Source: Mytilinidion resinicola (lineage: Eukaryota; Ascomycota; Dothideomycetes; Mytilinidiales; Mytilinidiaceae). From it: a DNA stretch of 64,000 nt. Positions 1 through 10,997 of the stretch are shown here, piece by piece. Under the pieces are notes generated by a model. It saw only the letters and a program-made list of their open reading frames with translations, had not been told where the DNA came from and searched no databases. The first letter of the stretch is position 1. Every line of letters begins with the position of its first letter. The DNA lies in contig NW_022985439.1 in the NCBI RefSeq assembly GCF_010093595.1, positions 2,686,479 to 2,750,478 on the forward strand, given 5' to 3'. The translations under genes and the position numbers were made by a program.

Positions 1-105
1 CTATGTGGAAGTTTGCTGAAGCACTCCATGCAGTGGCAGACAACTGTGCACAAGGGCAGAGTACTTGATGAGTGTGCCACTTTTTTCGTGCCTAGCGTGC
101 ATAGC
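1..105. repeat. Partial copy of hairpin repeat family R1
   Basis: Bases 1-105 align end to end with 54086-54188: both begin ctatgtgga, share gaagcac, gcagtgg and gtgtgccac, and end gcgtgc. Many differences are C/T or G/A transitions. The copy is cut by the window edge. Confidence 0.7.
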
Positions 106-438
106 CACGGGCGAGAACAGCGTACATGAAGCCGAAGCTGTCTTGCCAACATAGTCTTCGCCAGCGCTGATGAGCAGCACTATCTCTTTAGTCTCTGCTT
201 CAGCCAATGCGCTCTCCCACCCCTCTTTCCCGAGCACTTCGAGCCCGTTTCTGGCGACGAAGATACGCCATTTTGCGGTCTTGCCCTTCAGGCGCAGCTT
301 GTCCTTCGCGGCTTTGAAGAGGAGCTCTTGGCACGAGTTTGGGAGGGCTGGGTCGCGCGGGGCGTTGGGGGGAAGGATGACGGGTGTGCGTTTGGTTTGG
401 GAGGCGTTGAGGGCGAGGGTGAGACGGGTTGGTGGCAT
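1..438 (-). CDS. Hypothetical protein whose C-terminus runs into a repeat
   Basis: An open frame of 145 codons starts at 438 and stops at 1-3. The first ~105 residues look protein-like: a Pro/Thr-rich start, then a compact mixed segment containing PNSCQELLFKAAKDKLRLK and WRIFVARNGLEVL. I do not recognise the family with confidence. The last ~37 codons are read through DNA (1-105) that matches the right half of the hairpin repeat at 54086-54188, so the native C-terminus is probably either replaced by the repeat or lies in another exon outside the window. There is no signal peptide or membrane segment. Treat as a possibly truncated gene. Confidence 0.4.
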   Translation of the reverse strand: MPPTRLTLALNASQTKRTPVILPPNAPRDPALPNSCQELLFKAAKDKLRLKGKTAKWRIFVARNGLEVLGKEGWESALAEAETKEIVLLISAGEDYVGKTASASCTLFSPVAMHARHEKSGTLIKYSALVHSCLPLHGVLQQTST

Positions 439-1237
439 CGTCGAGACGGGACCCTGGAGGAGGTGCAGGTGTGGTTGAGGTGTGGGGTTCTGATCCGTGG
501 CGTTGCGGGAGATCGGCGCTAGGCGTAGGGCTGGGGTGTGGTTCTAGATCTTCGGAGGGAGTTTGTTTGAACAAGAGTGGATTCACATAAGGAAGAAATT
601 ATGGTGTGTGTGAGGGGGTTATGTTAAAGGATGGGCGGAAGTGACTGCTAACTGCGTGGCATGTGGGTCACCTACTTATAGTGTAAAGCTGAGTCACGAA
701 TTCTTAGATTTTGATAACGTATGAAGGCACGTCAAATGAGAGATGTGAGAAAATGCATATACCCGTTGTTGAGGCGTGGTAGGTGATCGTATCCTTCCAT
801 GAGGAAGACGACATCGCGAGAGAGCAACCTTACAGCAACAGGTCATAAGTCTGTGTACACGCGTTTACCACTGCTTAGGGTCCCCCCATGGAACTTCAAA
901 AACCTAGGCGTGATGTCAAGTTTCAAGTAGTAGACTGCCTTTTGACTAATTAGTTGCTTAATGGTTGTGTGCCCAGACTTAGAAGGACCCTGGTACCTCT
1001 GTATTTGATCCCAAACACCTGTTGACTTCCTCGGCGTAATAGGTCAAGCGTACCTCCACTCCTTCAACAGCTTTAGCAAAACCATGATCAAATGGCTGAG
1101 TGGGTATCTACCGTTCGATTCTATTACGTCTTCCTCACCTTCCTCTTCCACAAACCTCTGTTCTCCCTCACCAACGCCCCATTATTTTCCTCTGGCTCCT
1201 CCACACATGGACAACCCTTCCATTTCCCATCCCCGTA
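439..1237. other. Intergenic, with a second R1-type repeat copy
   Basis: No convincing gene. It contains the repeat copy at about 833-960, described separately. Short open frames around 1084-1284 have low-complexity Ser/Pro composition and no recognisable domain. Confidence 0.5.
833..960 (+). repeat. Repeat copy, R1 family (variant)
   Basis: This stretch matches 55822-55945: both run ggYcaYaagtctg, then caYtgcttRgggt, cccatRg, cggcgtgatgtcaagttt-like text and ccttttgact/cccttgactg. Part of it (gtgtacac, then ccactgcttaggg) also resembles the left arm of the hairpin at 53953-54026, so it belongs to the same wider family. Most mismatches are transitions. Confidence 0.6.
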
Positions 1238-1780
1238 CTACACCAGAATTAGTAAGAGTACCAACTGCCAATAAGCTGCCTTGATTGGACTACAAGGGGA
1301 CCTGGAGGCACAGCCACGTGACCTTGGTACAATTCGACTCACCCCTACACAGACAGCATTTGGCTCGCCATCATTCTTCCACGGCGTGACGCTCGCCGCG
1401 CCGCCACAGTCGTCGCAGTAAAACTCGTCCCCTTCTTCGGGACAGACGTAGTCGGGGGGTTTGACGATGGGGTTTGCGGAGGATGAGTCCGAGGTAGGTG
1501 CAGTGATTGCATTATGGTTGTTATGTGATGAAGGCGGGTCAGGTGTTGTCTCTGCGTCTGTGCTTTTGTGCTTGCTCAGATATTCGATGCTGATTGGAGG
1601 GAGGCGGGCAGTATGAATGTGAAGATATGGAATAGACACTTCCGGTGTGACGCGGAGCGAGGAATTTGCGAGAGCTTGATAAGACGTTGGAACATATGAA
1701 CGCGGGGTAAGGAAAGAGAGCACGGCTAGGAGGATGATGGAGTGGAAGACATTTTTGGTGGTCATGGTGAAGGATGTCAC
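1238..1780 (-). CDS. Small secreted protein with one Cys-rich module
   Basis: The frame starts at 1780, with a second Met five codons in, and opens with a hydrophobic segment (FHSIILLAVLSFL) that fits a signal peptide. A Ser/Thr/Pro-rich linker follows, then a cysteine module with CPEEGDEFYCDDCGG and CVGV near residues 115-147. The same module, including the splice donor immediately after the codons for CVG, occurs in the neighbouring gene at 2052-4648. Here the donor GTGAGT lies at about 1335-1340. If unspliced, the protein ends in a hydrophobic tail (YWQLVLLLILV) that could be a GPI signal. If spliced, the last exon is unassigned. Function unknown; the relation to the neighbour suggests a local duplication. 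Confidence 0.5.
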   Translation of the reverse strand: MTSFTMTTKNVFHSIILLAVLSFLTPRSYVPTSYQALANSSLRVTPEVSIPYLHIHTARLPPISIEYLSKHKSTDAETTPDPPSSHNNHNAITAPTSDSSSANPIVKPPDYVCPEEGDEFYCDDCGGAASVTPWKNDGEPNAVCVGVSRIVPRSRGCASRSPCSPIKAAYWQLVLLLILV

Positions 1781-2051
1781 TGAAAGGACGGGCAGGGACT
1801 GCTGACTTATATATGCGACGCATCAATTTGACACGTAATCTCATTGCCGGTCGTTTTGGATGAAACTTAGATATACAAGAAATGACCCTGAGTGTAATCT
1901 GCGCTCCACTCTAACCCTCTCTAATCTACTACTTATTTATACCCTTTCGCATTTGTGATTTCAAGTCAGCCGAATCCCCCAAATCCACCAATCGTAGCAT
2001 CCATCACCCGTTTTCTCTCTGTAAAATCCTCCCGTTTGCGTGAGATCTTTG

Positions 2052-4648
2052 TCATCGATACCTGCCTGATATTAGGACAGTTCGATAGTCACGTTCTGGG
2101 ATGGACTTACAAGTATCGGCAACGGTGTTTAGAATCTGCTCACAGTAGGCTGGAGTGGGGCTCTCCAGCTTATGGTCTACGGCGGCTGGACAATCGGTCT
2201 GATCCTGGCTCAGTTCCACCGAAACCATAACCTTGCTGTTAGACCGATCCAAACCCCCGGTTGCTTTGCAATACTTGTATGACGCCGGAGACCACTGCCA
2301 GAATTCTCCGTAGGCCGAGCCTATACAGTATGGAGGCAGGTGGGTGTCGGGATCTTCGCTAGACGTGTCGAACCAAAAGTAGTTGGTGGCTACCGCATCC
2401 GGCTTTACGGTCCAGTCATAACTGCCCCAACAGAACTGATGCACGGCGGCCTGGAATGCAGACTTTGGATAATTTTGTGGGTACGCCAGACAGCTACCGC
2501 TCGGGCCATAGCTGCACCCTCCCGCGTTGATCATGTCCATCGAATGTTTAGAGGGTTCGCCGGGCTTGCACGTAACTGGTGGTGGCTGGTCGATAGAAAA
2601 CGAGTATGTTCCACAGCCTGCGTTTATGCTTCCTTGGGTGGCCATGTTGCCGCCTGCACCTCGATCCCCGCCTAGGAATGGTCAGAAATATGCGCAACTG
2701 CGAACAGAATTCGGACTTACAGGGTTGATCAGATAGCTCTTTGAATGATTCAGCGCAGTCCGCTCGGCAGCCATCGCCGCCAGTCCATTCGAGATTGAAT
2801 TTGTAGCCCTTGTATTCACTGGAAGAGACAGGAGGAGTTCGCCTCTCAAGCCCTCGTTTCGACGGCGTTGTGTAGTCGGCGTTGGTATATGTCGCCTTGG
2901 AAGCATCTTTTGGACTCGCGTTGACAGCATTGCAGAATTTAGGGTACAGGCCTTTGAAGAAGCTGCTTTGGACGCCGCTGGCATCTGAAGTACACGAGGG
3001 CCCTGCTTTGCGGTTCCATGGCGGACTGGAAGGGTCCGTAGTACTGTCCAAAGTGATGTTCTAGCTTGTCAGCAAATTTCCGAGTTTGGGATGAGTAAAG
3101 GATACTCACAAAGTAGATACAGCCGTGTGCAAGTGCGGCCCCGTGAGTTACGCCCGAATTGGGATCACAAGTGCTCATGGCCCTCATAAGAGTATCCACG
3201 CAGTCTCCGTTGGTTATTTTGGCGTCCTTAGAGCAACTGTTCCCTGCAGGAGCTCCGTACCATGTCGAAGCAGACAGCCAAACTGAGGTCAAACCTGCGA
3301 TGAACATCTCATACTCTGTATCGACACCATCTGGCGCACGGGTAATGACTTTGTTGTCCACCTTACCACACCATTCCTTGATCTTCGCTTCAACATTTGG
3401 GTCGCCATCTGATGCATGCTGAGGAGCAGTCATTTCTGAGAACATTGGATCTGGCTTCTGGCAGATAGGCTTCTGGTGATCATTTTCGGGCTGAAGGCCT
3501 GCATACCAAGCTGCGACAGTGGCCAAGGCGATAGGCTGTTGATACCCGTCATTGTTGTCGGCAACGGGATCCAAGCAATCACAGCCTTGGTAGCGGTTTT
3601 GCTTGTCCTGGACCTGATTTTGAAGATTAGCGACGACACACTGGGGGGAAATATTGTGTTGGAGGCTTACTCCTACACATTTTCCTTGATTGTTACCTCC
3701 GCAATCGCCACAAAATGGAGTGTCCTCATCAACTGGGCATGCGTCGGTTGCGCAATCACAACCCTTGTTGTCCACAGTACACTTGTTACTATCATCGCCG
3801 GCACACTTTTCATCAGAGCATTTCGGCTGTGCGTCCCCAGTAGGACACGCTTCATCGCAGTCGCAGTCTTTCAGGCCGCCTAAAGTGCATTTGCCTATAT
3901 GTGTTACAGTCAGTCTTTGGTTTCATTTTCCATATGTACTATGGAAAAGAACCTACCGTTCTGCCCAACGCACTCCGCGGCAGGACATGCCGGCTTTGTG
4001 GCTGGACAGATGGACTCCTCGCAAGCGCATCCATTGTTTGGTGGGGCAACACACATGCCCGAGACGCCTTGACAGTCTGCGCATTTCGGATGCGTTGCTG
4101 GACACGTCGAGTCGTCCCCGTGGGATGGGGGATCCGCCGGGGTTTCAAGGATCGTCTCCGCAATAGCAGCGTCTCCAATAAGTCCTCCGAGATACCAAGC
4201 AACTCCGCCAGCGAATACCACCACGGAGGCCGTTGCTGCAGGGTTGTCTGATTGGGTAACAGTCGTCGTGATACTCTGGCGAAGGCCTGTGTAGGCAGGA
4301 AGAGTAGCAAGCGCGTACGTTCCAGTAACTATTTGACCATCTGACTGTGTGGCCACGACCGTCGTCAGCATAGGCGGTGCAGCGGAGGTGATTGTTGGGT
4401 CACCTGTTCTAGATATTAGTAACTTGATTTGCAATGGTATCCCTCAAGACGATCTTACATGAACACGCCACTCCTCCAGCAGCTGCTGTTGAAACACAAT
4501 GGGCAGTAGATGTAGGGTTTTCACCTCCACAGAGCGTCGCAGCACATGCCTGAACTGCACCGCCGATTTGTTCTGGGCATGATGCTGAGGCCACGGTCGA
4601 TTGAATCAGGTGTGAAAGAAGGGAATACCAGAGAACATTCTTCATCAT
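2052..4648 (-). CDS. Secreted multi-module Cys-rich protein, seven exons
   Basis: Exons on the minus strand are 4648-4459, 4403-3957, 3894-3671, 3640-3110, 3060-2721, 2671-2111 and 2065-2052; phases match and give 768 residues. A signal peptide begins MMKNVLWYSLLSHL and is followed by a short six-Cys-like domain with SCPEQIGG and CSC. Residues ~120-300 hold four tandem modules of the form CPxTxPxC...C..G.C....GCxC. The C-terminal ~450 residues are rich in Cys, Trp and Tyr, with no GH18 or protease motif that I can see. The last intron (45 bases) is in frame, so the end is the same codon either way. The protein is probably extracellular or wall-associated; I do not recognise a characterised family. 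It shares its module with the gene at 1238-1780. Confidence 0.72.
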
Positions 4649-5900
4649 GAGAGAAAATTTATGACTATATGATGGATAAGAGAGGAACACGTCTCGGTGT
4701 TCATAGAAAGATATATTATAGAGGCACGTCACGATACCGTGTAGTGCCATATGAGATACGGATTCCAGTGGCCGCCTCATCCCTGTGTTTTATTTTTGTA
4801 CTGGACTCGGGAATAGATACAACGGAAGCTAGGAAAGAATGAAATGAAATGACTGCGGCGAAGGTACACCCGAGAAAGTGCGCTTCATCCAAAACACGCG
4901 AAGTTGACTGAAGGGCCCTGCTGCGAACATGTTTGGGACACGCAATGGCCCGTGGACAGAGCATCCCACAATTAGGCAAGTAGGTACAGTGGGCTCAACC
5001 AACACGAGGTACTATGTAGTACGGGCGCTTACTGTAAGGCTCAGGGACAACAGAGCGCGCTCCCATCATTGAGGCGAAGGAGCGAGATGCGAGGCTAGGG
5101 TCCAACTCCGAGGCTGAACCTTAGTAGCTTCGTAGCACAGGCCAATGCTAAATGTGATGACTAAGAACAGGATGCCATGGTTTTCTGTGCTCGCCGAGCC
5201 TCCCTTCAGGCCACTCCCAGCACATCCGCCTTCTCTGCCTTCGCAGCGTGACAGTCACCTTACAGAGAATACAACGAGGCATGAAATTACATGGCGATTT
5301 GAAAATTGAGGAAGTATTCAATCCATCGCGGGTACGATCTGAAACTCTACCCGGAAGATTCGCGAGTAGGACCGGCTGGGCTCAGCCTCCGGGCTCAGCC
5401 TCCCTCCATCTTGGCAGATTGATCCCTGACATGTCTAAGAAAAGACCCAGAACAGCAAAGGGCCCGTATAATCAATCTATTCAATCTATTTCATCTCCTA
5501 GGGTGGACCAGTGTGCCGGCACCCACCACTTACAGATCTGTGGTCTGTTCCTGCAGCTGGGTCCTTACAAGGGCTCGCTAGAATTCTACTCTCATTTCCT
5601 GGCCTAGGTGTATTTGCGTTGACATCGCACTCACCATCGTCTTGGCATGTTGGAACGAAACATTCAGCCCCACGTCTTAGTTGCCACGGAAAAAGAGTAA
5701 AATGACTGAAGCCGTGCGTAGAAACCCACTGGATACCGCACCATATGCAACATGGCTACTCTTAGCTATTATTATCTGACCACGAAGACCCCCTCGACAT
5801 AAGATCGAATTGATTTCTCTTTGACCTTCATCACTAGATTACGTCCCTCCTTTAGCGATCCTATTCCCAACCTTCTCCACTCGTTAGCTACTATTGCACA
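4649..5900. other. Intergenic between divergent secreted-protein genes
   Basis: It lies between the start of the Cys-rich gene (minus) and the start of the protease gene (plus), so it holds both promoters. No open frame here has recognisable protein features. A direct repeat, atcaatctattcaatctatt, is seen near 5470-5490. Confidence 0.5.
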
Positions 5901-7246
5901 ATGCGTTTCGAAACTCTTCTCGCTTTCGCACTTCCCCTTCTCGCCGATGCGCAAAGAACCATATACGTTGATAAAACATGCAGCGACAGAACGGACTGGC
6001 AGGTCTATCTCGACGAAGCCTTGAATAGCGCAAAATATGCCTCTGCACGCCTTGGCAACACAGCGGATACAGACTTCGAGGCTGTGGTCAAGCGCATTTT
6101 CAAAGTTGATAGGTCCAACGCAGACGGATTCAAAGCTGTCAAAGGCAAGTGCAATCCCTAGCCTTCTCTGGGAACGATCGCTCACACGGGGGTAGATGTC
6201 ATCGATGAAATCGCAGGCATAACCATGGTGTCTCCAAGTACCGATCTTAAGGGATCCAACACTCGATTCTTCTGCGACGACGATCCTAGTAAGACAATTT
6301 TCACATCATCTACGATTTTGCATTGATTGAATTTCGTAGTCGGAAAGAAGGGCGTTGATGCCGACAAGGACGTACGGTGGCAACACCAGATAAACCCAAA
6401 TGGAGGCTATCTCAACTACTTCGACCAGGTCAAGTAAGCGCTCCTTCTAATCTAAAATGCGTATCCTCCAGCTGGCTTATGGCAATAGCAACATGAAACA
6501 AAGGGAAGCAAGTAGCCCTTCATGCAACAACCCGTTGAAGCCAAATAGGGTGGGGAGAACATATCGAATCAAAGCACCTGAGCCCAAGAAACCCACCAGC
6601 CCTTTCGCAGGGCACAATTCGAACCGTAACGTCATAACAGTGCGCCGAGTTCCCTATCTTATGCCTCAAGCAACTTGAGCATCGCTGACAAGTTTCTTTA
6701 GCTTTGTAATACTCTCTTTGATATCAAGGGAGTGCCATTGAAGATCGCCGACCTTGACAAAGACCTCGAAGGCAGTGCCATCGATATGCTCTCGGATCTA
6801 GTATCCCATACCATACTCCACGAAGTCAGTACAAGGAGACAAACGCAGCAGAGATCACAGCTGATTGTTCCGTAGCTTGCTCACGCAGTCCGCGACGACA
6901 TAGCGGACGTTCAGCCAGACCCATACGGGTATACAGAGATACTTGCAAAAAATGCTGAGGATGCCATCAAAAATGCAGATAACTTTGGTAAGCCGAACCA
7001 GAACTCTCTTTATCTATTCATTAAAGTCAAGATTCTTATTCATCTACAGCTTTCCTCGCTATCTTCGCCCAGGTCATGGAGTTGAACTACTCAATCCCCC
7101 GTTTGACGTTCCCGGCTGGCACCAGCGATGCAGATAAGGCGGAGGCCGAAGAAGATTGTCAGAAAGGGTACTTAACGTATCTCCCAGACATTACGAAGCG
7201 GATAATAGCGGCAGCCAAAATGTTGGCGAGATTGTTCTGGGCGTAA
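5901..7246 (+). CDS. Secreted aspzincin-like (M35-type) metalloprotease
   Basis: Six exons fit: 5901-6144, 6196-6288, 6340-6428, 6702-6824, 6876-6987 and 7050-7246, giving 285 residues. The first intron uses a GC donor (GCAAGT at 6145). A signal peptide starts MRFETLLAFALPLLADA. The zinc motif HELAH is split by the fourth intron (CAC GAA | CTT GCT CAC). Downstream, DPYGYTEILAKNAEDAIKNA and DNFAF resemble the deuterolysin/aspzincin region that supplies the third (Asp) zinc ligand. The third intron is long (273 bases) and its donor could instead be GTAAGC at 6434, which would need a different acceptor. Expected role: extracellular endopeptidase. It stands alone, with about 650 bases of 3' flank that contains a decayed repeat. 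Confidence 0.72.
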
Positions 7247-7354
7247 ATGAGAGGAGTTTATGTGAAATCATGTTCAATTGTATATATACTTAGACAGAAG
7301 TTAAATAGGGGTGTGCTACATCGTACTGCGTCTTGTCATAGATATCCGCGCACT

Positions 7355-7480
7355 TTTCTGCCACCGCTTGTAGTGCCTCAACTTATTTTCAGAGTCCTAA
7401 ATCAGACCAAAGTCCTCCCTTTTGAATGTCTGGTTAACTCGTTAGGCCACCCCAAGCAGTGGCATAGGAGTGTACACAGA
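7355..7480. repeat. Diverged copy of hairpin repeat R1
   Basis: The text tctgccaccgcttg, cctcaacttattttcag, then aagcagtgg and gtgtacaca follows the same order and spacing as 54017-54140 (tctgccactgcttg, gcttcaatgtattttcag, gcagtggtaaac, gtacat). It is more decayed than the copy at 54 kb. Confidence 0.5.
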
Positions 7481-9184
7481 TTGGAAGTGTGATCCGACGC
7501 CCTGGATTTCTGAAAACGCCCTGAGGCGCCACAATCGGTGGTAAGGAAACGTGCTAATATTTATGACCACGCACTGCAATCAGTTGTAATACAAGTCGTC
7601 GAAGGCTGTCTAAGCTGTCTATGCTCGGTATCTACGCGCTAGCTGTCTCGCGTGACGCCAATATGTCCAAGGTATGCTAAACACACAAGCACATGCCTGG
7701 AGCCCAAGCGTCGAAGTTCCACCGACCTTGGAACAGACAGTGTGAATTGTGATACTACGAGATTCTGGGAATGATGTTCATATTTTATGATAATTGAACA
7801 TGGTCGATTCTAATAGTTTATCCATGGAATCCGTCCGTGGACTGTTCTTCCCAAGAACCCCAATTCCAATACGCCAGAACCGCTGCAAAGCACTCTAAAA
7901 CGAGACATGCTTCGCTAATTCAAAACTCCGATGCCATCTTGACGGCTGGTTCAGGTCCCCAAGGCTAAATAAATGTTAAAGTCATGTTGTGGTCTAGCTA
8001 GCTAGTGATAATGGGCGCCTGTCCCGTCGATCAGCACCTGGCAACGAAGTCGTTCAAGTTAGTTGTCTACGAACCTGCTATTGAAACGCAAAGTACAGAG
8101 AGTGAGACGTTAATCGCACGTGCCCAACTTTTCGCCCGCTTCAAGAAGCCCGCGAGGAAGAACACGGCAAGCCATGAGAAAATGACATATTGGATCATGT
8201 GCGAGACATTCCCTGCGACGGCGATGGTCGTATCTTGGAAGGCCGAGGGTAGGGTAGCATTTGGAATGTTGCTGATGGACTCCATAGCTGTTGAAGTACC
8301 TCTGAAATTGGGCTGTTTTGGAGACGAGTGATTATGAAGTAGAGTAGTGGTAAGCTTCGATGTGGCTGGGCATTCTGTCATGACAGCCGTCGTTCTGCCT
8401 TTAAGTATGTAGGTAAGTGTCCTCGTGTCGTGGGATCCTGCGATCGACACGATTCTCACGTAGTCCGGAGGTGGTCATAAGCTGCGAACAAGGGAGGGTG
8501 ATTGGTCAATACTTTGCGGTTCTTAGGTACTTCGTAGGCGGGGTGTGCTGGTGTCAACATGGTCTGACTTATGGGAAGATTGAAGACATATGCTTCCATC
8601 ATCGAGATGGAGATAGAAAAAGAAGGATTGTGATAGGGTTGAGGAATGAATAGATTCGAGCTGAGGAAACTTGGGCGCTCGGACTCCACCTCGTCATCTT
8701 TCACAAATATCGTGATGGTTCAGCACTACTCAGAACGGACCACCATCAATTGAACACAGCCTCAGGTATGCAAGTTTCGCGGATTTGATGTGGAGCAGCT
8801 TACTGATTCTTCTTGGTTTGCGGCTTCTACATGGACAGCTCCACGGAGTACGCCCTACTCATCACGACCCTCATCCCGACAAAATCGCACTATCGACATC
8901 CAACAACCCACCTTGGGCCTCGAAGAAACCACGATGAACAATACACCATGCGAAAGGAGTTGGAGATCCGTTCTGGCGGGCTCGCCATGCTTCTTGGATC
9001 GTCCCCGGTGATGGGTGTTTCGGCCCCCTCATTCGGCGTATATTTTTCGGACTGGTACAAAGTACTAAACACGAGCATTAAGGCTTATAGGCCCATAGCT
9101 ATGGTCTGAAGCTGAATAGCATATGCTCTTCCATCTACTACGCGGCCCATCTCAGCTCCTGCAAGAAATCCTCAACCTTCAACA
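7481..9184. other. Long gene-poor stretch, left flank of the ETP cluster
   Basis: Apart from a doubtful small membrane frame at 8067-8285, no gene is supported. The last ~350 bases should hold the promoter of the GliT-like gene; TTTCGGACTGG at 9044-9054 resembles motifs near the regulator and the GliI/prenyltransferase promoter. Confidence 0.45.
8067..8285 (-). CDS. Possible small one-TM protein (doubtful)
   Basis: A 72-residue frame starting MESISNIPNATLPSAF has one clear hydrophobic segment (MIQYVIFSWLAVFFLAGFL) followed by Lys/Arg, as in a single-pass membrane protein. There is no family match that I recognise and no intron evidence. It may be chance coding or one exon of a longer gene. 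Included only because the membrane segment is strong. Confidence 0.2.
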   Translation of the reverse strand: MESISNIPNATLPSAFQDTTIAVAGNVSHMIQYVIFSWLAVFFLAGFLKRAKSWARAINVSLSVLCVSIAGS

Positions 9185-10187
9185 ATGGCACTGACAACAG
9201 ACGTCCTGATCATTGGCGGCGGTCCAGCCGGCCTCTCTGCCGCGCTCACGTTGGCGCGACAAGCACACACGGTCAAGATACTCGACAGCGGTGTCTATCG
9301 CAATCAGGACGCCGACTATATGCACATGCTCCCAGGCTTTGACCACGTCGATCCGGTCAAGTTTCGTGGCACTGCAGTGGAAAATATCCTCTCTCGCTAC
9401 GACTCGGTATCACTACACAGTGTCACAATAGCAACAGTCAAGAAGACTGAGGAGGGGCATTTTGAAGCTACGGATAGTGATGGCAAAATTTGGACTGGAA
9501 GGAAATTGATTTTAGCTACCGGAGTCGAAGATATCTACCCAGATATCGAGGGATATGCCGACTGCTGGGGTACCGGAATGTCAGTAATGTCATTCCAAGT
9601 GCGGTAGTTCTGACTGACAATCTGATAGCTTTCATTGCTTATTTTGCAAAGGCTATGAAGAACGCGAATGCGCTTCTTCTGGTGTCCTCGCAATCGGAGG
9701 CCTCAGCAATGTCCCATTTGGTCTCCATGTGGCCCGACAAGCGACTTCTCTCAGTACATCCGTGACAATATATACGAACGGCGCGGAGGAGCTTTCTATC
9801 AGCTTACAATCGGCTTTTGGGGATGCCGGCAGGATGAAGTCCGATTCACGGAAGATCAAGTCATTCAAGAAAGGTTCCAAGAACGCTGAAGTCACGATCG
9901 AATTCGAGGATGGCTCCGAAGTTACTGAGGGCTTCTTGGCTCATGCGCCTCCGACAAAACTAAAAGGTCCATTCGCAGAGCAATTGGGGATTGCTATGCA
10001 AGGTAACGACATTAAGGCCGGCCCACCTTTCTACCAGACGAGTGTGCAGGGTGTTTTTACAGCGGGAGACAACTGTCTTCCCATGAAAAATATCCCGCTT
10101 GCAATCTCAGTTGGATCTTTAGCGGGGATGGGTGCTTCTACGCAGGTCATCGCGGAGCGGCTTGGCCAAAAATCTATGTTTGGCTAA
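9185..10187 (+). CDS. gliT: GliT-like thioredoxin-reductase-type dithiol oxidase
   Basis: Exons 9185-9579 and 9629-10187 give 317 residues. An FAD Rossmann motif, IIGGGPAGLSAA, lies at residues 9-20. The redox pair CLFC (Cys135, Cys138) sits in the context WGTGIFHCLFCKGYEERE, reconstructed across the intron, which is the arrangement of GliT/HlmI enzymes. A second nucleotide-binding stretch (AIGGLSNVPFG) and the C-terminal FAD motif (GVFTAGDN) are present. GliT-type enzymes oxidise the two thiols of a reduced ETP to the transannular disulfide and protect the producer. It is the leftmost cluster gene and is separated from the synthetase by a gene on the opposite strand. Family assignment is firm; the exact substrate is inferred from the neighbours. 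Confidence 0.9.
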
Positions 10188-10372
10188 ATTTCCTCGAAAA
10201 ACTCCTGCGCATAGCGTTCGATATCACTGTAAAATATAACCAAAGCTTTCCATTTCATGTCTTACATACGTCTCAATTGGCGCACAGCATACATAATCTT
10301 TGATCAAGAACATATTGATTGTAATTTTATCCACAGATCCATGTACTACTACCCTCGTTCGTGTTGCCCAAC

Positions 10373-10997
10373 CTAGATGAGAACAGTCTGGCCTAACTGT
10401 CGCGCCAGATTTATCCAATCAGCCGAGGACATCGCATTGAAAATCTTCCGAGTCTTTAGATCCACATGGAGGATATCAACGCCCTTAAGCTCGATCTTGG
10501 TCCCGACAGGCACAGTCCTTGAAACACGCGTTAGCACATCGGGCCGCCAGATCGACCACCGCAGAGATGACTTACGACTCAAAACCGGTAGTGACGGCGG
10601 TATACCCCCATCGAATACCTATCTGATCGCACGAATGGAACGAGAACAGCGGGAGCTGTTTGATGTCGCTAGTGGTGTAGAGACCAGGTGCAGTAACGAC
10701 GTCCCAGAGTTCGTCAAGGCTGAGCGTCGGGCCTCCGAATGCTTCGTCGTAGCTCGCGATGTTGGGCGTGAGGATCTTTTCGAGATCCGTTTTCTTGGGG
10801 GCGGGGTCGGTGGACCAGACGAGGAGCCACTTGACAGCGATGTCGCTGCCTTCGGAGTCTCTGAGGCAGTGGTTGTCGGCGCCGTGCTTCTCATCTTTGC
10901 CCTTTTCGGGCAGCGCGACTGCGACTGTCGTCGATGCGAGAAGCGCAATGAGAGCCGTGGTGAGGAAATACATTTTGAGGAGTGTAAGAAAAGTCAA
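10373..10997 (-). CDS. Secreted SnoaL/NTF2-like protein
   Basis: Exons 10997-10576 and 10517-10373 give 188 residues; a branch-like CTAAC lies in the intron and the phases match. The start at 10997 or the Met eight codons later both precede a signal peptide (YFLTTALIALLASTTVAVA). The mature part has the order seen in SnoaL-like polyketide-cyclase folds: an N-terminal helix with AVKWLLVWST, FGGPTLSLDELWDVV, then a beta-rich second half with GTKIELKGVDILHVD. There are two Cys residues near the join. It lies between the GliT-like gene and the synthetase, so it might belong to the cluster, but no characterised ETP cluster that I know requires such a protein. Enzyme or binding role unknown. Confidence 0.65.
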
